Source: Streptomyces sp. MMG1121
GTDB lineage: Bacteria > Actinomycetota > Actinomycetes > Streptomycetales > Streptomycetaceae
Reading direction: 5' to 3'
DNA length: 64,000 bases
Assembly: GCF_001280015.1 (NCBI RefSeq)
Contig: NZ_LGDV01000202.1
Location: 1-64,000, forward strand
Part shown: piece by piece, positions 45,747 through 55,126 of the stretch
Position numbering within the stretch: position 1 is the stretch's first letter
Layout: every line of letters begins with the position of its first letter
Made by a program: the position numbers and the translations under genes
The notes under the pieces: model-generated
Told to the model about the DNA's origin: nothing
Seen by the model: only the letters and a program-made list of their open reading frames with translations
Database searches by the model: none

Positions 45747-47516
45747 GTGTCATCCCTCTCGCAGGCCGCCGGCTCCGGGAGCACCATCGCTCTCGGCTCC
45801 ACGACGCCCCCGCAGCGCGGCGACAGACTGGCCTTCACCTGGACGACCGACGCCCCCGACCCCAAGAACTGGCTCGGCGTCTACCCCGCCGACCGACTGC
45901 CCGCCACCGGCAGCAGCTCGCTGGTGTGGACGTACGTGCCCGGCACGTCCGGGCAGAACACCCTGGACACCTCCGGTCTGAGCGGCGGCCCGTACGTCGC
46001 GTATCTGCTGGCCAAGGACGGCTACGGCGTCCTCGCCAAGACCGGGCCGTTCAGCTTCGCGGACGGCACCCCCGTCGGCGACTCGGTCGAGCTGGAGACC
46101 CCCGCCCCGCACGAGGGCGACAAGCTCTCCTTCCACTGGACGACGGACACACCCGACGCCAAGAACTGGATCGGTGTGTACGACGGCGACCGGCAGCCGG
46201 GGCACGGCTCCTCGCTCGCCTGGCAGTACACCCCCGGCGTCACCGGCGACGTCACCATCGACACCTCGGGCCTGAGCGGCGGCCCGTACACCGCCTACCT
46301 GCTGGCCAAGGACGGCTACGGCATCCTGGCCAGGACGGTCCCGTTCAGCTTCCTGGTCCGTCCGGTGATCCCGCGTCCGCACGCGGTCGTGGACGCGCTC
46401 ACCACCGAACCGCAGACCGCGGGCGAGGACTTCGCCGTCCGGCTCGGCGGTCTGTGGATCCGGCCCGAGGGCAACGCCGCGGGCAGCGCGACCTTCCGGC
46501 GGGTCGGGGGCGACCGCTGGCTGTCGGTGGCCCCCGACGGCACGGTCAGCGGCAAGGCCCCGCTCTTCGCGCCCCGCAGGCCCGGCCGGCTGGTGGCCGC
46601 CGTCACCGACAGCGCCGTGGGCAGCGACACCGTCACCGTCCAGGTGCCCGTGCGTGCCTCCCGGGACCGGCTGCGGCTGAAGGTCGCCACGCTCAACCTC
46701 TGGGACGCCGGCAGCCACGTCGGCGGATTCCTGGAGAAGCAGCTGCGGCTGGTGTGCACCCAGGGCCTGGACGCCGTCGCGCTCCAGGAATGCGGTGACA
46801 AGGGGGCCGAGAACCTCGCCGCAGCGCTGGGCTGGCACGTCCACCAGGCCGGCGGTCTCGGCATCGTGAGCCGCTATCCGCTCACCGACGTCACCGCCCC
46901 GACCTCGGCACTCCCGGCCGCGGCGGCGACGCTGCAGCTGCCCGGCGCCCGCACCGTACGCCTGTGGACGGCCCAGCTGGACGAGGCCGACTACGGGCCG
47001 TACGCGCTGGCGGCGGGGCGGACACCCGCGCAGGTCGAGACGGCGGAGCGGGGCACGGTCCGCTACCGGCAGGCGCAGGCGCTGCTGGCCGCCCTGCGGC
47101 CGGACCTCGACTCCCGCACCCCCGTCGTGCTGGGTGCCGGACTCGCCTCGCCCTCCCACCACGACTGGACGAGCCGGACGGCGTCCGCGCACGGAGGGGC
47201 GGGCCGGGTCCGCTGGCCCGTGACGGAGGCGCTGGAGAAGGGGGGCCTCGTCGACGCCTTCCGCGACGTCCACCCCAGCCCGGTCAAGGAGCCCGGCAAC
47301 ACCTGGTCCCCCGTCAGAGCGCAGCGCGAGGGCGGCGACGGGGCGGAACCGCAGGACCGGATCGACCAGATCCAGTTCGCCGGGCGGCTCAAGGTCCAGG
47401 AGGCACACAGCCTCTTCACCGGCTGGCCCCGCCCGGTGCCGGACACCACCGACAACGGCTGGCCCTCCGACCACGCCGCCGCCGTCGTCACCTTCTCCCT
47501 GCCCGCCCGCGGCTGA
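45747..47516 (+). CDS. EEP (DNase I-fold) protein with two N-terminal repeats, catalytic residues lost
   Basis: 589 residues from GTG 45747, preceded by GAGAGGA. Two ~100-residue copies of one module come first (KNWLGVYPAD / KNWIGVYDGD; GGPYVAYLLAKDGYG / GGPYTAYLLAKDGYG). A beta-rich linker leads to an endonuclease/exonuclease/phosphatase domain: VATLNLWDAG, the LQE Glu (E348) and a final SDH (D575-H576). Other catalytic places are altered: the LDEADYGPY block has Gln410 where an active-site His is expected, and the GDFN motif is GAGLA (463-467). No signal peptide is visible. It may be a binding protein or an enzyme with reduced activity. It precedes a phospholipase C gene by 29 bases. Confidence 0.75.
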   Translation: MSSLSQAAGSGSTIALGSTTPPQRGDRLAFTWTTDAPDPKNWLGVYPADRLPATGSSSLVWTYVPGTSGQNTLDTSGLSGGPYVAYLLAKDGYGVLAKTGPFSFADGTPVGDSVELETPAPHEGDKLSFHWTTDTPDAKNWIGVYDGDRQPGHGSSLAWQYTPGVTGDVTIDTSGLSGGPYTAYLLAKDGYGILARTVPFSFLVRPVIPRPHAVVDALTTEPQTAGEDFAVRLGGLWIRPEGNAAGSATFRRVGGDRWLSVAPDGTVSGKAPLFAPRRPGRLVAAVTDSAVGSDTVTVQVPVRASRDRLRLKVATLNLWDAGSHVGGFLEKQLRLVCTQGLDAVALQECGDKGAENLAAALGWHVHQAGGLGIVSRYPLTDVTAPTSALPAAAATLQLPGARTVRLWTAQLDEADYGPYALAAGRTPAQVETAERGTVRYRQAQALLAALRPDLDSRTPVVLGAGLASPSHHDWTSRTASAHGGAGRVRWPVTEALEKGGLVDAFRDVHPSPVKEPGNTWSPVRAQREGGDGAEPQDRIDQIQFAGRLKVQEAHSLFTGWPRPVPDTTDNGWPSDHAAAVVTFSLPARG

Positions 47517-47545
47517 CCCCCGACGAACCGAAGGACCTCTCTCCC

Positions 47546-49519
47546 ATGACCCCCCTGCCCGAGATCAGCCGCCGCTCCTTCATCGGCACCGCCGCGGCCG
47601 GAGCCGCCCTCGCCGCCGGCATACCCGGCACCGCGGAGGCCGCGGGCGCCCGGCACGGCAGCATCGCCGACGTCAAGCACGTCGTCATCCTGATGCAGGA
47701 GAACCGCAGCTTCGACCACTACTTCGGCACCCTGAACGGCGTCCGCGGCTTCGACGACCGCCAGGCGACGGTCCTCTCGAACGGCGACTCGGTGTTCCGC
47801 CAGCCGGACCGCGGCCGCGAGGAGGGCTACCTCCTGCCCTTCCGCATGGACACCACCAAGTACAACGCGCAGAACGCGGCCGGCCTCCCGCACGACTGGG
47901 ACACCGGTCACACGGCTGTCAACGGCGGCGCCATGGACAAGTGGGTGCAGGCCAAGGGCGAGCACACCATGGGCTACTTCACCCGCGACGACATCCCCTA
48001 CCAGTACGCCCTCGCCGACGCCTTCACCCTGTGCGACGGCTACCACTGCTCCCTGAACGGCCCCACCGACCCCAACCGCCTCTACCTGTGGACCGGCACC
48101 GCCGGCCCCGGCGTCGACGGCACGACCGGCCCCTGGACCGACAACACGCCGGTCACGAACAACCCGGTGGCCGACTGGACGACGTACGCCGAGCGCCTGG
48201 AGAAGGCCGGCATCACCTGGCGCGTCTACCACAACCCCGACGGCTCGGACGACCGCAACGGCGACTACGACGACAACGCGCTGTCGTACTTCAAGCAGTT
48301 CCACGAGTTCCCCAAGGACGACCCGCGGTACGTCAACGCGATGACCAAGTGGGACCTCACGGCCTTCGACCAGCACTGCAAGGACGGCACTTTGCCCACC
48401 GTCTCCTGGCTGGTGGCGCCGTACCTGTTCTGCGAGCACCCCAACGCCAGCCCCGACTACGGCGCCCACTGGGTCGACACCGCGCTGCAGTCGCTGTTCT
48501 CCAACCCCGACGTGTGGAAGCACACCGTCTTCCTGCTCATGTACGACGAGAACGACGGCTACTTCGACCACGTCATCCCGCCGTACCCGGAGCCGGGCAC
48601 CAAGGACGAGTTCGCGAACGGCAAGCCCATCGGCCTGGGCAGCCGGGTGCCGCTGTGGGTCGTGTCGCCGTGGTCGCGCGGCGGCTGGGTCAACTCCCAG
48701 GTCTTCGACCACACCTCGGTACTGCGCTTCCTGGAGCGCGTCACCGGCGTGCAGGAGCCCAACATCTCCGACTGGCGGCGCACCGTCTGCGGCGACCTCA
48801 CCAGCTGCTTCGACTTCGCCCAGCCCGACTACAGCATCCCCCGGCTGCCCGACACGGTCGCCCTGATGGCCAAGGCCGACGCCGGCGACAAGCTGCCTGC
48901 GGTCCCGGTCCCGGACCAGCAGTCCATGCCCGAGCAGGAGAAGGGCGCCCGCCCGCACCGCGCCCTGCCGTACCGCCCGTGGGCCGACGTGCGGGTCGAC
49001 CGGGCCACCGGCAAGGTCACCTGCACCCTCACCAACGGCGGCAGCGCCGGCTACCACTTCACCGTGCTGCCGAACCTCGCCCTGCCCTTCACCGGCACCC
49101 CGTTCACGGTCCCGGCACACTCGTCCCGCGCCTACGTCTGGGACGCCGCCGCCACCGACGGCCGCTACGACTTCTCCGTGTACGGCGCCGACGGCTTCGT
49201 CCGCCGCTTCTCCGGCACGGTCGTCCGCGCCGGGCAGGACGATGTGGCGGTGCCGTCGGTCGAGGCCACCCTCCGGTCCCCGGGACGCCCCGAGCACGCC
49301 ACGGTGGAACTGGAGCTGCGCAACGCCGGCGGCACGCAGACGGCGTTCACCATCACGCCGAACGACTTCGCCGGCGAGGAGCGGACCGTGTGGCTCGGCC
49401 CCGGCGACCACACCCGCCTGACCTGGGACACCGACGAGGGCCGCTACGACTTCACGGTCACCGCGGGCACCGGCACCCGGTTCGCCCAGCGCTACGCGGG
49501 AACCGTGCACACGGGCTGA
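47546..49519 (+). CDS. Tat-exported phosphocholine-preferring phospholipase C
   Basis: 657 residues from ATG 47546. The twin-arginine leader SRRSFIGTAAAGAALAAGIP is followed by the phosphoesterase family signature VVILMQENRSFDHYFGTLNG. Other blocks are LADAFTLCDGYHCSLNGPTD, FLLMYDENDGYFDHV and VPLWVVSPWSRGGWVNSQVF. Two C-terminal beta-sandwich (DUF756-type) domains close the protein (TLTNGGSAGYHFTVLP; YDFTVTAGTGTRFAQRYAG). It hydrolyses phosphatidylcholine or sphingomyelin outside the cell. Likely co-transcribed with the EEP gene. Confidence 0.93.
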   Translation: MTPLPEISRRSFIGTAAAGAALAAGIPGTAEAAGARHGSIADVKHVVILMQENRSFDHYFGTLNGVRGFDDRQATVLSNGDSVFRQPDRGREEGYLLPFRMDTTKYNAQNAAGLPHDWDTGHTAVNGGAMDKWVQAKGEHTMGYFTRDDIPYQYALADAFTLCDGYHCSLNGPTDPNRLYLWTGTAGPGVDGTTGPWTDNTPVTNNPVADWTTYAERLEKAGITWRVYHNPDGSDDRNGDYDDNALSYFKQFHEFPKDDPRYVNAMTKWDLTAFDQHCKDGTLPTVSWLVAPYLFCEHPNASPDYGAHWVDTALQSLFSNPDVWKHTVFLLMYDENDGYFDHVIPPYPEPGTKDEFANGKPIGLGSRVPLWVVSPWSRGGWVNSQVFDHTSVLRFLERVTGVQEPNISDWRRTVCGDLTSCFDFAQPDYSIPRLPDTVALMAKADAGDKLPAVPVPDQQSMPEQEKGARPHRALPYRPWADVRVDRATGKVTCTLTNGGSAGYHFTVLPNLALPFTGTPFTVPAHSSRAYVWDAAATDGRYDFSVYGADGFVRRFSGTVVRAGQDDVAVPSVEATLRSPGRPEHATVELELRNAGGTQTAFTITPNDFAGEERTVWLGPGDHTRLTWDTDEGRYDFTVTAGTGTRFAQRYAGTVHTG

Positions 49520-49528
49520 GACAGCGCC

Positions 49529-49566
49529 GGGCGGGATCGGGCGGTCGTCTTCGCCCGGGCCCGCCC
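49529..49566. terminator. Bidirectional terminator, phospholipase C / sdaA
   Basis: GGGCGGGATCGGGCG (49529-49543) pairs with 49552-49566 over 15 positions with two central mismatches and an 8-base loop, between convergent genes. Confidence 0.7.
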
Positions 49567-49576
49567 GTGGCTGCCG

Positions 49577-50944
49577 TCAGCACTCGATGATGTTCACCGC
49601 CAGCCCGCCGCGGGCCGTCTCCTTGTACTTCACGCTCATGTCCGCGCCCGTGTCCTTCATGGTCTTGATGACCTTGTCCAGGGACACCTTGTGGGAGCCG
49701 TCGCCGCGCATCGCCATCTTGGCCGCCGTGACCGCCTTCACCGCGGCCATGCCGTTGCGTTCGATGCAGGGGATCTGGACCAGGCCGCCGACGGGGTCGC
49801 AGGTGAGGCCGAGGTTGTGTTCCATGCCGATCTCGGCGGCGTTCTCGACCTGCTCCGGGGAGCCGCCGAGGACCTCCGCCAGCGCGCCCGCGGCCATGGA
49901 GCAGGCGGAGCCGACCTCGCCCTGGCAGCCGACCTCGGCGCCGGAGATGGAGGCGTTCTCCTTGAAGAGCATGCCGATCGCGCCGGCGGCGAGAAGGAAC
50001 CTCACCACGCCGTCCTCGTCCGCGCCGGGCACGAAGTTGATGTAGTAGTGCAGGACCGCAGGGATGATGCCGGCCGCGCCGTTGGTCGGGGCCGTCACCA
50101 CGCGGCCCCCGGCCGCGTTCTCCTCGTTCACGGCCATCGCGTAGAGCGTGATCCACTCCATGGCGTGGGCCAGCGGGTCGCCCTCGGCGCGCAGCTGGCG
50201 GGCCGAGACGGCCGCGCGGCGGCGGACCTTCAGACCGCCGGGGAGGATGCCCTCGCGGGACATGCCGCGCTGCACGCACGCGCCCATCACCCGCCAGATC
50301 TCCAGCAGGCCCGCGCGGATCTCCTCCTCCGTGCGCCAGGCCCGCTCGTTCTCCAGCATCAGGGAGGAGATCGACAGACCGGTCTCCTTGGTGAGGCGCA
50401 GCAGCTCGTCGCCCGTGCGGAAGGGGTACTTCAGGACCGTGTCGTCGAGCACGATGCGGTCCGCGCCGACCGCGTCCTCGTCCACGACGAAGCCGCCGCC
50501 GACCGAGTAGTAGGTCTTCGAGAGCAGCTCGGCGCCCTCGGCGTCGTACGCCCAGACGGTCATGCCGTTGGCGTGGTACGGCAGGGCCTTGCGGCGGTGC
50601 AGGATCAGGTCGTCGTCGAAGGAGAACGGGATCTCGTGCTCGCCCAGCACCCGCAGACGGCCCGCCGCCTTGATCGCCGCCACCCGCTCGTCGGCCGACT
50701 CCACGTCCACCGTGCGCGGCGAGGCGCCCTCCAGGCCGAGCAGCACCGCCTTCGGGGTGCCGTGGCCGTGGCCGGTCGCGCCGAGGGAGCCGTACAGCTC
50801 GCAGCGCAGCGATGCCACCGAGGGCAGCAGGTCCTCGTTGCGCAGGCGGCGGGCGAACATGCGCGCCGCGCGCATCGGGCCGACCGTGTGGGAGCTGGAC
50901 GGGCCGATGCCGATCGAGAACAGGTCGAAGACCGAGATGGCCAC
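49577..50944 (-). CDS. sdaA: L-serine ammonia-lyase (iron-sulfur type)
   Basis: 455 residues from GTG 50944 (TGAGGAG 6 bases before). Single-chain SdaA with the beta domain first ([18 protein letters not shown]) and the alpha domain after about 190. [4Fe-4S] cysteines are in [34 protein letters not shown] and the end (NIIEC). It converts serine to pyruvate and ammonia. It lies 102 bases behind glyA, with a perfect 13-bp hairpin between, so it may have its own promoter. Glycine-to-serine conversion by GlyA plus GcvTH and removal by SdaA form one route. Confidence 0.95.
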   Translation of the reverse strand: MAISVFDLFSIGIGPSSSHTVGPMRAARMFARRLRNEDLLPSVASLRCELYGSLGATGHGHGTPKAVLLGLEGASPRTVDVESADERVAAIKAAGRLRVLGEHEIPFSFDDDLILHRRKALPYHANGMTVWAYDAEGAELLSKTYYSVGGGFVVDEDAVGADRIVLDDTVLKYPFRTGDELLRLTKETGLSISSLMLENERAWRTEEEIRAGLLEIWRVMGACVQRGMSREGILPGGLKVRRRAAVSARQLRAEGDPLAHAMEWITLYAMAVNEENAAGGRVVTAPTNGAAGIIPAVLHYYINFVPGADEDGVVRFLLAAGAIGMLFKENASISGAEVGCQGEVGSACSMAAGALAEVLGGSPEQVENAAEIGMEHNLGLTCDPVGGLVQIPCIERNGMAAVKAVTAAKMAMRGDGSHKVSLDKVIKTMKDTGADMSVKYKETARGGLAVNIIEC

Positions 50945-50992
50945 GGACGACTCCTCAAGAGGGGGTGATGCGAAAAAGGTGGTACAGGGTGC

Positions 50993-51033
50993 GGGCACCG
51001 CGCACTCCGGTACTCCCAGTGTGCGCGGTGCCC
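50993..51033 (-). terminator. Hairpin between glyA and sdaA
   Basis: GGGCACCGCGCAC (50993-51005) and GTGCGCGGTGCCC (51021-51033) are perfect reverse complements (13 bp, 15-base loop), 14 bases after the glyA stop. It may terminate the gcv-glyA message or only reduce read-through into sdaA. Confidence 0.75.
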
Positions 51034-51046
51034 CGTGAAACGTGTC

Positions 51047-52312
51047 CTACTTGTTCAGAACCGGGTACAGCGGGTGCTTCCCGGCCAGGGTCTTCACCCG
51101 GGCCTTGAGGGCCTCCGCGTCGTACGACGGCTTGAGCGCCTCGGCGATCACGTCCGCGACCTCGGCGAAGTCCTCGGCCGTGAAGCCCCGGGTGGCCAGG
51201 GCGGGTGTGCCGATCCGCAGGCCCGAGGTGACCATCGGGGGGCGCGGGTCGTTCGGGACGGCGTTGCGGTTGACCGTGATGCCGACCTCGTGCAGACGGT
51301 CCTCGGCCTGCTGGCCGTCCAGCTCGGACGCACGCAGGTCGACCAGGATCAGGTGGACGTCCGTGCCCCCGGACAGGACGTTCACGCCGGCCTCGCGGGC
51401 GTCCGCCGCCGTCAGGCGCTCGGCGAGGATGCGCGCACCCTCCACCGTACGGCGCTGGCGCTCCTTGAAGTCCTCGCTCGCCGCGACCTTGAAGGAGACC
51501 GCCTTGGCCGCGATCACGTGCTCCAGGGGGCCGCCCTGGAAGCCCGGGAAGACGGAGGAGTTCAGCTTCTTCGCGAAGGCCTGCTTGGCGAGGATGATGC
51601 CGCCGCGCGGGCCGCCGAGGGTCTTGTGGGTCGTGGAGGTCACCACGTCCGCGTGCTCGACCGGGTTCGGGTGGAGCCCCGCGGCGACCAGGCCCGCGAA
51701 GTGCGCCATGTCGACCCACAGGTACGCCTCGACCTCGTCGGCGATCCGGCGGAACTCGGCGAAGTCCAGCTTGCGCGGGTACGCCGACCAGCCGGCGATG
51801 ATCACCTTCGGGCGGTGCTCCTTGGCGAGCTTCTCGACCTCGGCCATGTCGACCAGGCCGGTCTCGGCGTCCACGTGGTAGGCGACCACGTTGAACTGCT
51901 TGCCGGAGAAGTTCAGCCGCATCCCGTGGGTCAGGTGGCCGCCGTGGGCGAGGTCCAGGCCGAGGATGGTGTCCCCGGGCTGGGCCAGCGCGAACAGGGC
52001 CGCCTGGTTGGCGGAGGCGCCGGAGTGGGGCTGGACGTTGGCGTACTCGGCGCCGAACAGCTCCTTGATCCGGTCGATGGCGATCTGCTCGGCGACGTCG
52101 ACGTGCTCGCAGCCGCCGTAGTAGCGCCGGCCCGGGTAGCCCTCGGCGTACTTGTTGGTGAGGACCGAGCCCTGGGCCTCCATCACCGCGAGCGGCGCGA
52201 AGTTCTCGGAGGCGATCATCTCCAGCGTGGACTGCTGGCGGAGCAGCTCGGCGTCGACCGCGGCGGCGATCTCCGGGTCCAGCTCGTGCAGGGGCGTGTT
52301 CAGGACGGTCAT
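51047..52312 (-). CDS. glyA: Serine hydroxymethyltransferase
   Basis: 421 residues, full length. Hallmarks: [60 protein letters not shown], the PLP lysine motif [15 protein letters not shown] (near residue 230) and [17 protein letters not shown]. It interconverts serine and glycine with tetrahydrofolate. It starts 4 bases after the gcvH stop, so it is in the riboswitch-led unit gcvT-gcvH-glyA. This is probably the inducible, glycine-catabolic isozyme; a housekeeping glyA would be elsewhere. Confidence 0.96.
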   Translation of the reverse strand: MTVLNTPLHELDPEIAAAVDAELLRQQSTLEMIASENFAPLAVMEAQGSVLTNKYAEGYPGRRYYGGCEHVDVAEQIAIDRIKELFGAEYANVQPHSGASANQAALFALAQPGDTILGLDLAHGGHLTHGMRLNFSGKQFNVVAYHVDAETGLVDMAEVEKLAKEHRPKVIIAGWSAYPRKLDFAEFRRIADEVEAYLWVDMAHFAGLVAAGLHPNPVEHADVVTSTTHKTLGGPRGGIILAKQAFAKKLNSSVFPGFQGGPLEHVIAAKAVSFKVAASEDFKERQRRTVEGARILAERLTAADAREAGVNVLSGGTDVHLILVDLRASELDGQQAEDRLHEVGITVNRNAVPNDPRPPMVTSGLRIGTPALATRGFTAEDFAEVADVIAEALKPSYDAEALKARVKTLAGKHPLYPVLNK

Positions 52313-52316
52313 GGGG

Positions 52317-52703
52317 CTACGCCTCCTCGCCGGTGGTGAAGGCGGTGTACTCGTCGGCGGTGAGCAGACCGGCCGGCTCGCCCGCGACGCGCACCTTGAA
52401 CAGCCAGCCGCCCTCGAAGGGGGCGGAGTTCACCAGCGACGGGTCGTCGACGACGTCCTCGTTGACCTCGGTGATCTCACCGGTGACCGGCGAGTACAGG
52501 TCGGAGACCGACTTGGTCGACTCCAGCTCGCCGCAGTCCTCGCCCGCGGTCACCGTGGAGCCGACCTCGGGGAGCTGGACGAAGACCACGTCGCCGAGCG
52601 CGTTGGCCGCGTGCTCCGTGATGCCGACCGTCGACACGCCGTCCTCGGCGGCCGACAGCCACTCGTGCTCCTTGCTGTAGCGCAGCTGCTGGGGGTTGTT
52701 CAT
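52317..52703 (-). CDS. gcvH: Glycine cleavage system H protein
   Basis: 128 residues. The lipoyl-lysine site is in [20 protein letters not shown]; other blocks are [20 protein letters not shown] and [20 protein letters not shown]. It shuttles the aminomethyl group between the P, T and L proteins. It follows gcvT by 137 bases and precedes glyA by 4. gcvP and the L protein are not in the window; in streptomycetes gcvP lies apart. Confidence 0.96.
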   Translation of the reverse strand: MNNPQQLRYSKEHEWLSAAEDGVSTVGITEHAANALGDVVFVQLPEVGSTVTAGEDCGELESTKSVSDLYSPVTGEITEVNEDVVDDPSLVNSAPFEGGWLFKVRVAGEPAGLLTADEYTAFTTGEEA

Positions 52704-52840
52704 GGCCTGAATTCTCCTGTACGCGCGGGAGTGCTGATGAAGGGGGGACTGCGGAAACCGCTGGTGAGCGGGCAGATGTGCGCAGGGTCACGTACTCGCT
52801 GCGGGACCGGCCCCGTGCGGGACGTGATCGCGCCCAGTCT

Positions 52841-53959
52841 CTACTTCTGGCGCTTGTAGAAAGGCAGTGCCACGACCTCGTACGGCTCGTGGCTGCCTCG
52901 GATGTCCACGCCGACGCCCTCGGTGCCGGGCGCAGCGTGCGCCGCGTCGACGTAGGCCATGGCGATCGGCTTGCCCAGGGTGGGGGAGGGGGCGCCGGAG
53001 GTGACCTCGCCGATCACCGCGCCGCCCGCGACGACGGCGTACCCGGCGCGCGGCACCCGGCGGCCCTCGGCGATCAGCCCGACGAGCACCCGCGGCGGCT
53101 CGGAAGCGGCGCGCTCGGCGGCCTGCTCGAGCGCCTCGCGCCCGACGAAGTCGCCCTCCTTCTCGAACTTCACCACGCGGCCGAGGCCGGCGTCGAAGGG
53201 GGTGAGGGAGGTGGTCAGCTCGTGCCCGTACAGCGGCATGCCCGCCTCCAGGCGCAGGGTGTCGCGGCAGGACAGGCCGCACGGCACCAGGCCGACGCCC
53301 TCGCCGGCCTCGGTCAGCGCCTGCCACAGCTGCACGGCGTGCTCGGGCTTCACGAACAGCTCGAAGCCGTCCTCGCCGGTGTAGCCGGTGCGGGCGATCA
53401 GCGCCGGGACGCCGGCGACGGTGCCGGGCAGGCCGGCGTAGTACTTCAGCCCGTCCAGGTCGGCGTCGGTGAGGGACTTCAGGATGCCGGGGGACTCGGG
53501 GCCCTGGACGGCGATCAGCGCGTAGGCGTCCCGGTCGTCGCGCACCTCGGCGTCGAAGCCGGCGGAACGCTCGGTGAGCGCGTCCAGCACCACCTGGGCG
53601 TTGGAGGCGTTGGCGACCACCATGTACTCGGCCTCGGCGAGCCGGTAGACGATCAGGTCGTCCAGGATGCCGCCGTCGGCCCGGCAGATCATGGTGTAGC
53701 GGGCACGGCCGACGCCGACGGAGCCGATGTTGCCGACCAGGGCGTGGTTGAGCAGGGCGGCCGCCTCGGCGCCGGTCACCGTGATCTCGCCCATGTGGGA
53801 GAGGTCGAACAGACCGGCCCGGGTCCGCACCGCGACGTGCTCGTCGCGCTCGGAGCCGTAGCGCAGGGGCATGTCCCAGCCGGCGAAGTCGGTCATCGTC
53901 GCACCGAGCGAGCGATGCAGCGCGTCGAGTGCGGTATGGCGGAGTTCGGTACTGCTCAT
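52841..53959 (-). CDS. gcvT: Glycine cleavage system T protein (aminomethyltransferase)
   Basis: 372 residues from ATG 53959. Blocks typical of GcvT: DFAGWDMPLRYGSERDEHVA, RAGLFDLSHMGEITVTGAEA, RARYTMICRADGGILDDLIV, TGYTGEDGFELFV, SCRDTLRLEAGMPLYGHELT and a C-terminal barrel with PTLGKPIAMAYVDA. It transfers the methylene of glycine to tetrahydrofolate. A 208-base tandem glycine riboswitch lies just upstream and should switch the gene on when glycine is high. Confidence 0.95.
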   Translation of the reverse strand: MSSTELRHTALDALHRSLGATMTDFAGWDMPLRYGSERDEHVAVRTRAGLFDLSHMGEITVTGAEAAALLNHALVGNIGSVGVGRARYTMICRADGGILDDLIVYRLAEAEYMVVANASNAQVVLDALTERSAGFDAEVRDDRDAYALIAVQGPESPGILKSLTDADLDGLKYYAGLPGTVAGVPALIARTGYTGEDGFELFVKPEHAVQLWQALTEAGEGVGLVPCGLSCRDTLRLEAGMPLYGHELTTSLTPFDAGLGRVVKFEKEGDFVGREALEQAAERAASEPPRVLVGLIAEGRRVPRAGYAVVAGGAVIGEVTSGAPSPTLGKPIAMAYVDAAHAAPGTEGVGVDIRGSHEPYEVVALPFYKRQK

Positions 53960-54001
53960 CGGTCGGTCGTCTCCCAGGAAAGGCAGGACAGGCGAGGAAC
54001 G

Positions 54002-54209
54002 TTCCTCCCCATCTGTCATCGGAACCTGAGAGGTTCGCCACGACCGCCACGGGGACGGTCACGGCTTGCACCTTGGGTGGAGCCACTGTCGCAGCGGCCC
54101 GCTTTTCAGATGTGCCTCGCCCGCGCGGTAACGGGGCCTGAGAGATTCAAGGGAGGGACTTGCTCCTTCGGCGCCCCAGCGAAGGCTGCTGGGGACTCTC
54201 CCGCGCGGA
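54002..54209 (-). promoter_or_regulatory. Tandem glycine riboswitch (two aptamers) upstream of gcvT
   Basis: On the minus strand the leader shows two consecutive aptamers. Aptamer 1 begins GCGCGGGAGAGTCCCC and continues GGGCGCCGAAGGAGCAA; aptamer 2 has GGCTCCACCCAAGGTGCAA. Each ends in the conserved CTCTCAGG box (complement at 54137-54144 and 54025-54032), and a short linker joins them. This is the cooperative gcvT-type glycine element known from many bacteria, including streptomycetes. The expression platform is the remaining ~40 bases to ATG 53959. Confidence 0.93.
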
Positions 54210-54391
54210 TTCAAACGGCCGGTATGCAGTTGGCGGGCACATCATTGCACGCCGCACCCCCGCCCGTCAGGGCCGCATCTGTAACCGACCTGTGGCAGTA
54301 CGCGCACCCCACTGCAAGACAGTGCACATTACCTTCTCTTTACATGAAACGGGCATGGAGATTACCTGGCCCACAGGGGAGGACGATCACG

Positions 54392-55084
54392 GTGAACAGG
54401 ACCACGGCGTACGCCGCCACCACCGGCATCGCGGTGCCGAAGCAGCCCTGCGCCCCGGCGCGCGAGCGCTGCGCCGACCGCCCCGCCCCGGTCGTCCGCG
54501 ATCTGCGCGACCGGGCCGGCCGCAGCCCCCGCGCCCTGCTCTTCGGCCCGCAGGACCTGGTGGTGATCACCGGCCTGCCGGGCAGCGGCAAGTCCACCCT
54601 GATGCGGCGCGCGGTGCGGGGCCGTCGCGTCGACTCCCAGGACGCCCGCGACCGCTGGGCCGCCCGCATGCCCCGCCTCGTCCCCTACGCGCTCTACCGC
54701 CCCCTGGTCCGCCTCGCCCACTACGCCGGCCTGCGCCGCGTCCTGCGCACCGGCGAGGGCGTCGTCGTGCACGACTGCGGCACCCAGGGCTGGGTGCGCG
54801 GCTGGCTCGCCCGCGAGGCCCGCCGCCGGGGCGGCACCCTGCATCTGGTGCTGCTCGACGTCACCCCCGAGACCGCCCGCGCGGGCCAGCGCGAGCGCGG
54901 CCGGGGCGTCTCCCGCTACGCCTTCGTCCGCCACCGCCGTACGACCGCCCGGCTGCTCGACGCGGTCGAGCGGGGCGCACTGCCCGCCGGCTGCGACGCG
55001 GCGCTGCTCCTGGACCGGGCCGCGGCGGACGTCCTGCACCGGATCGTGTTCACGGGGGGCGGTGTTGTCACAGCCACCCGCTAG
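54392..55084 (+). CDS. P-loop (AAA/kinase-like) ATP-binding protein
   Basis: 230 residues from GTG 54392 (GGGGAGG upstream). A Walker A motif, VVITGLPGSGKSTLMRRAV, is at about residues 61-79. The following part (VVHDCGTQGWVRGWLAREAR, HLVLLDVTPETARAGQRERG) is like small-molecule or zeta-type kinases of the P-loop class with an R-rich lid (VSRYAFVRHRRTTARLL). Substrate unknown. It diverges from the glycine riboswitch and precedes an SseB gene by 42 bases. The short MNRTTAYAATTGIAVP N-terminus is unstructured. Confidence 0.75.
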   Translation: MNRTTAYAATTGIAVPKQPCAPARERCADRPAPVVRDLRDRAGRSPRALLFGPQDLVVITGLPGSGKSTLMRRAVRGRRVDSQDARDRWAARMPRLVPYALYRPLVRLAHYAGLRRVLRTGEGVVVHDCGTQGWVRGWLAREARRRGGTLHLVLLDVTPETARAGQRERGRGVSRYAFVRHRRTTARLLDAVERGALPAGCDAALLLDRAAADVLHRIVFTGGGVVTATR

Positions 55085-55126
55085 CCTTCATGGTCACAGC
55101 AGTGGTTCCCAGCAGGCGGTAGGCAG

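Noticed and set aside
45550..45981. A 143-codon gene in the 45.3-45.7 kb gap
   Set aside because: It overlaps the well-supported nuclease-fold gene, lacks a domain and has arginine/proline-rich shadow composition.
54160..55122. Alternative-frame gene over the P-loop gene
   Set aside because: Arg/Pro-rich shadow translation; the Walker A motif lies in the other frame, which has a good ribosome site.
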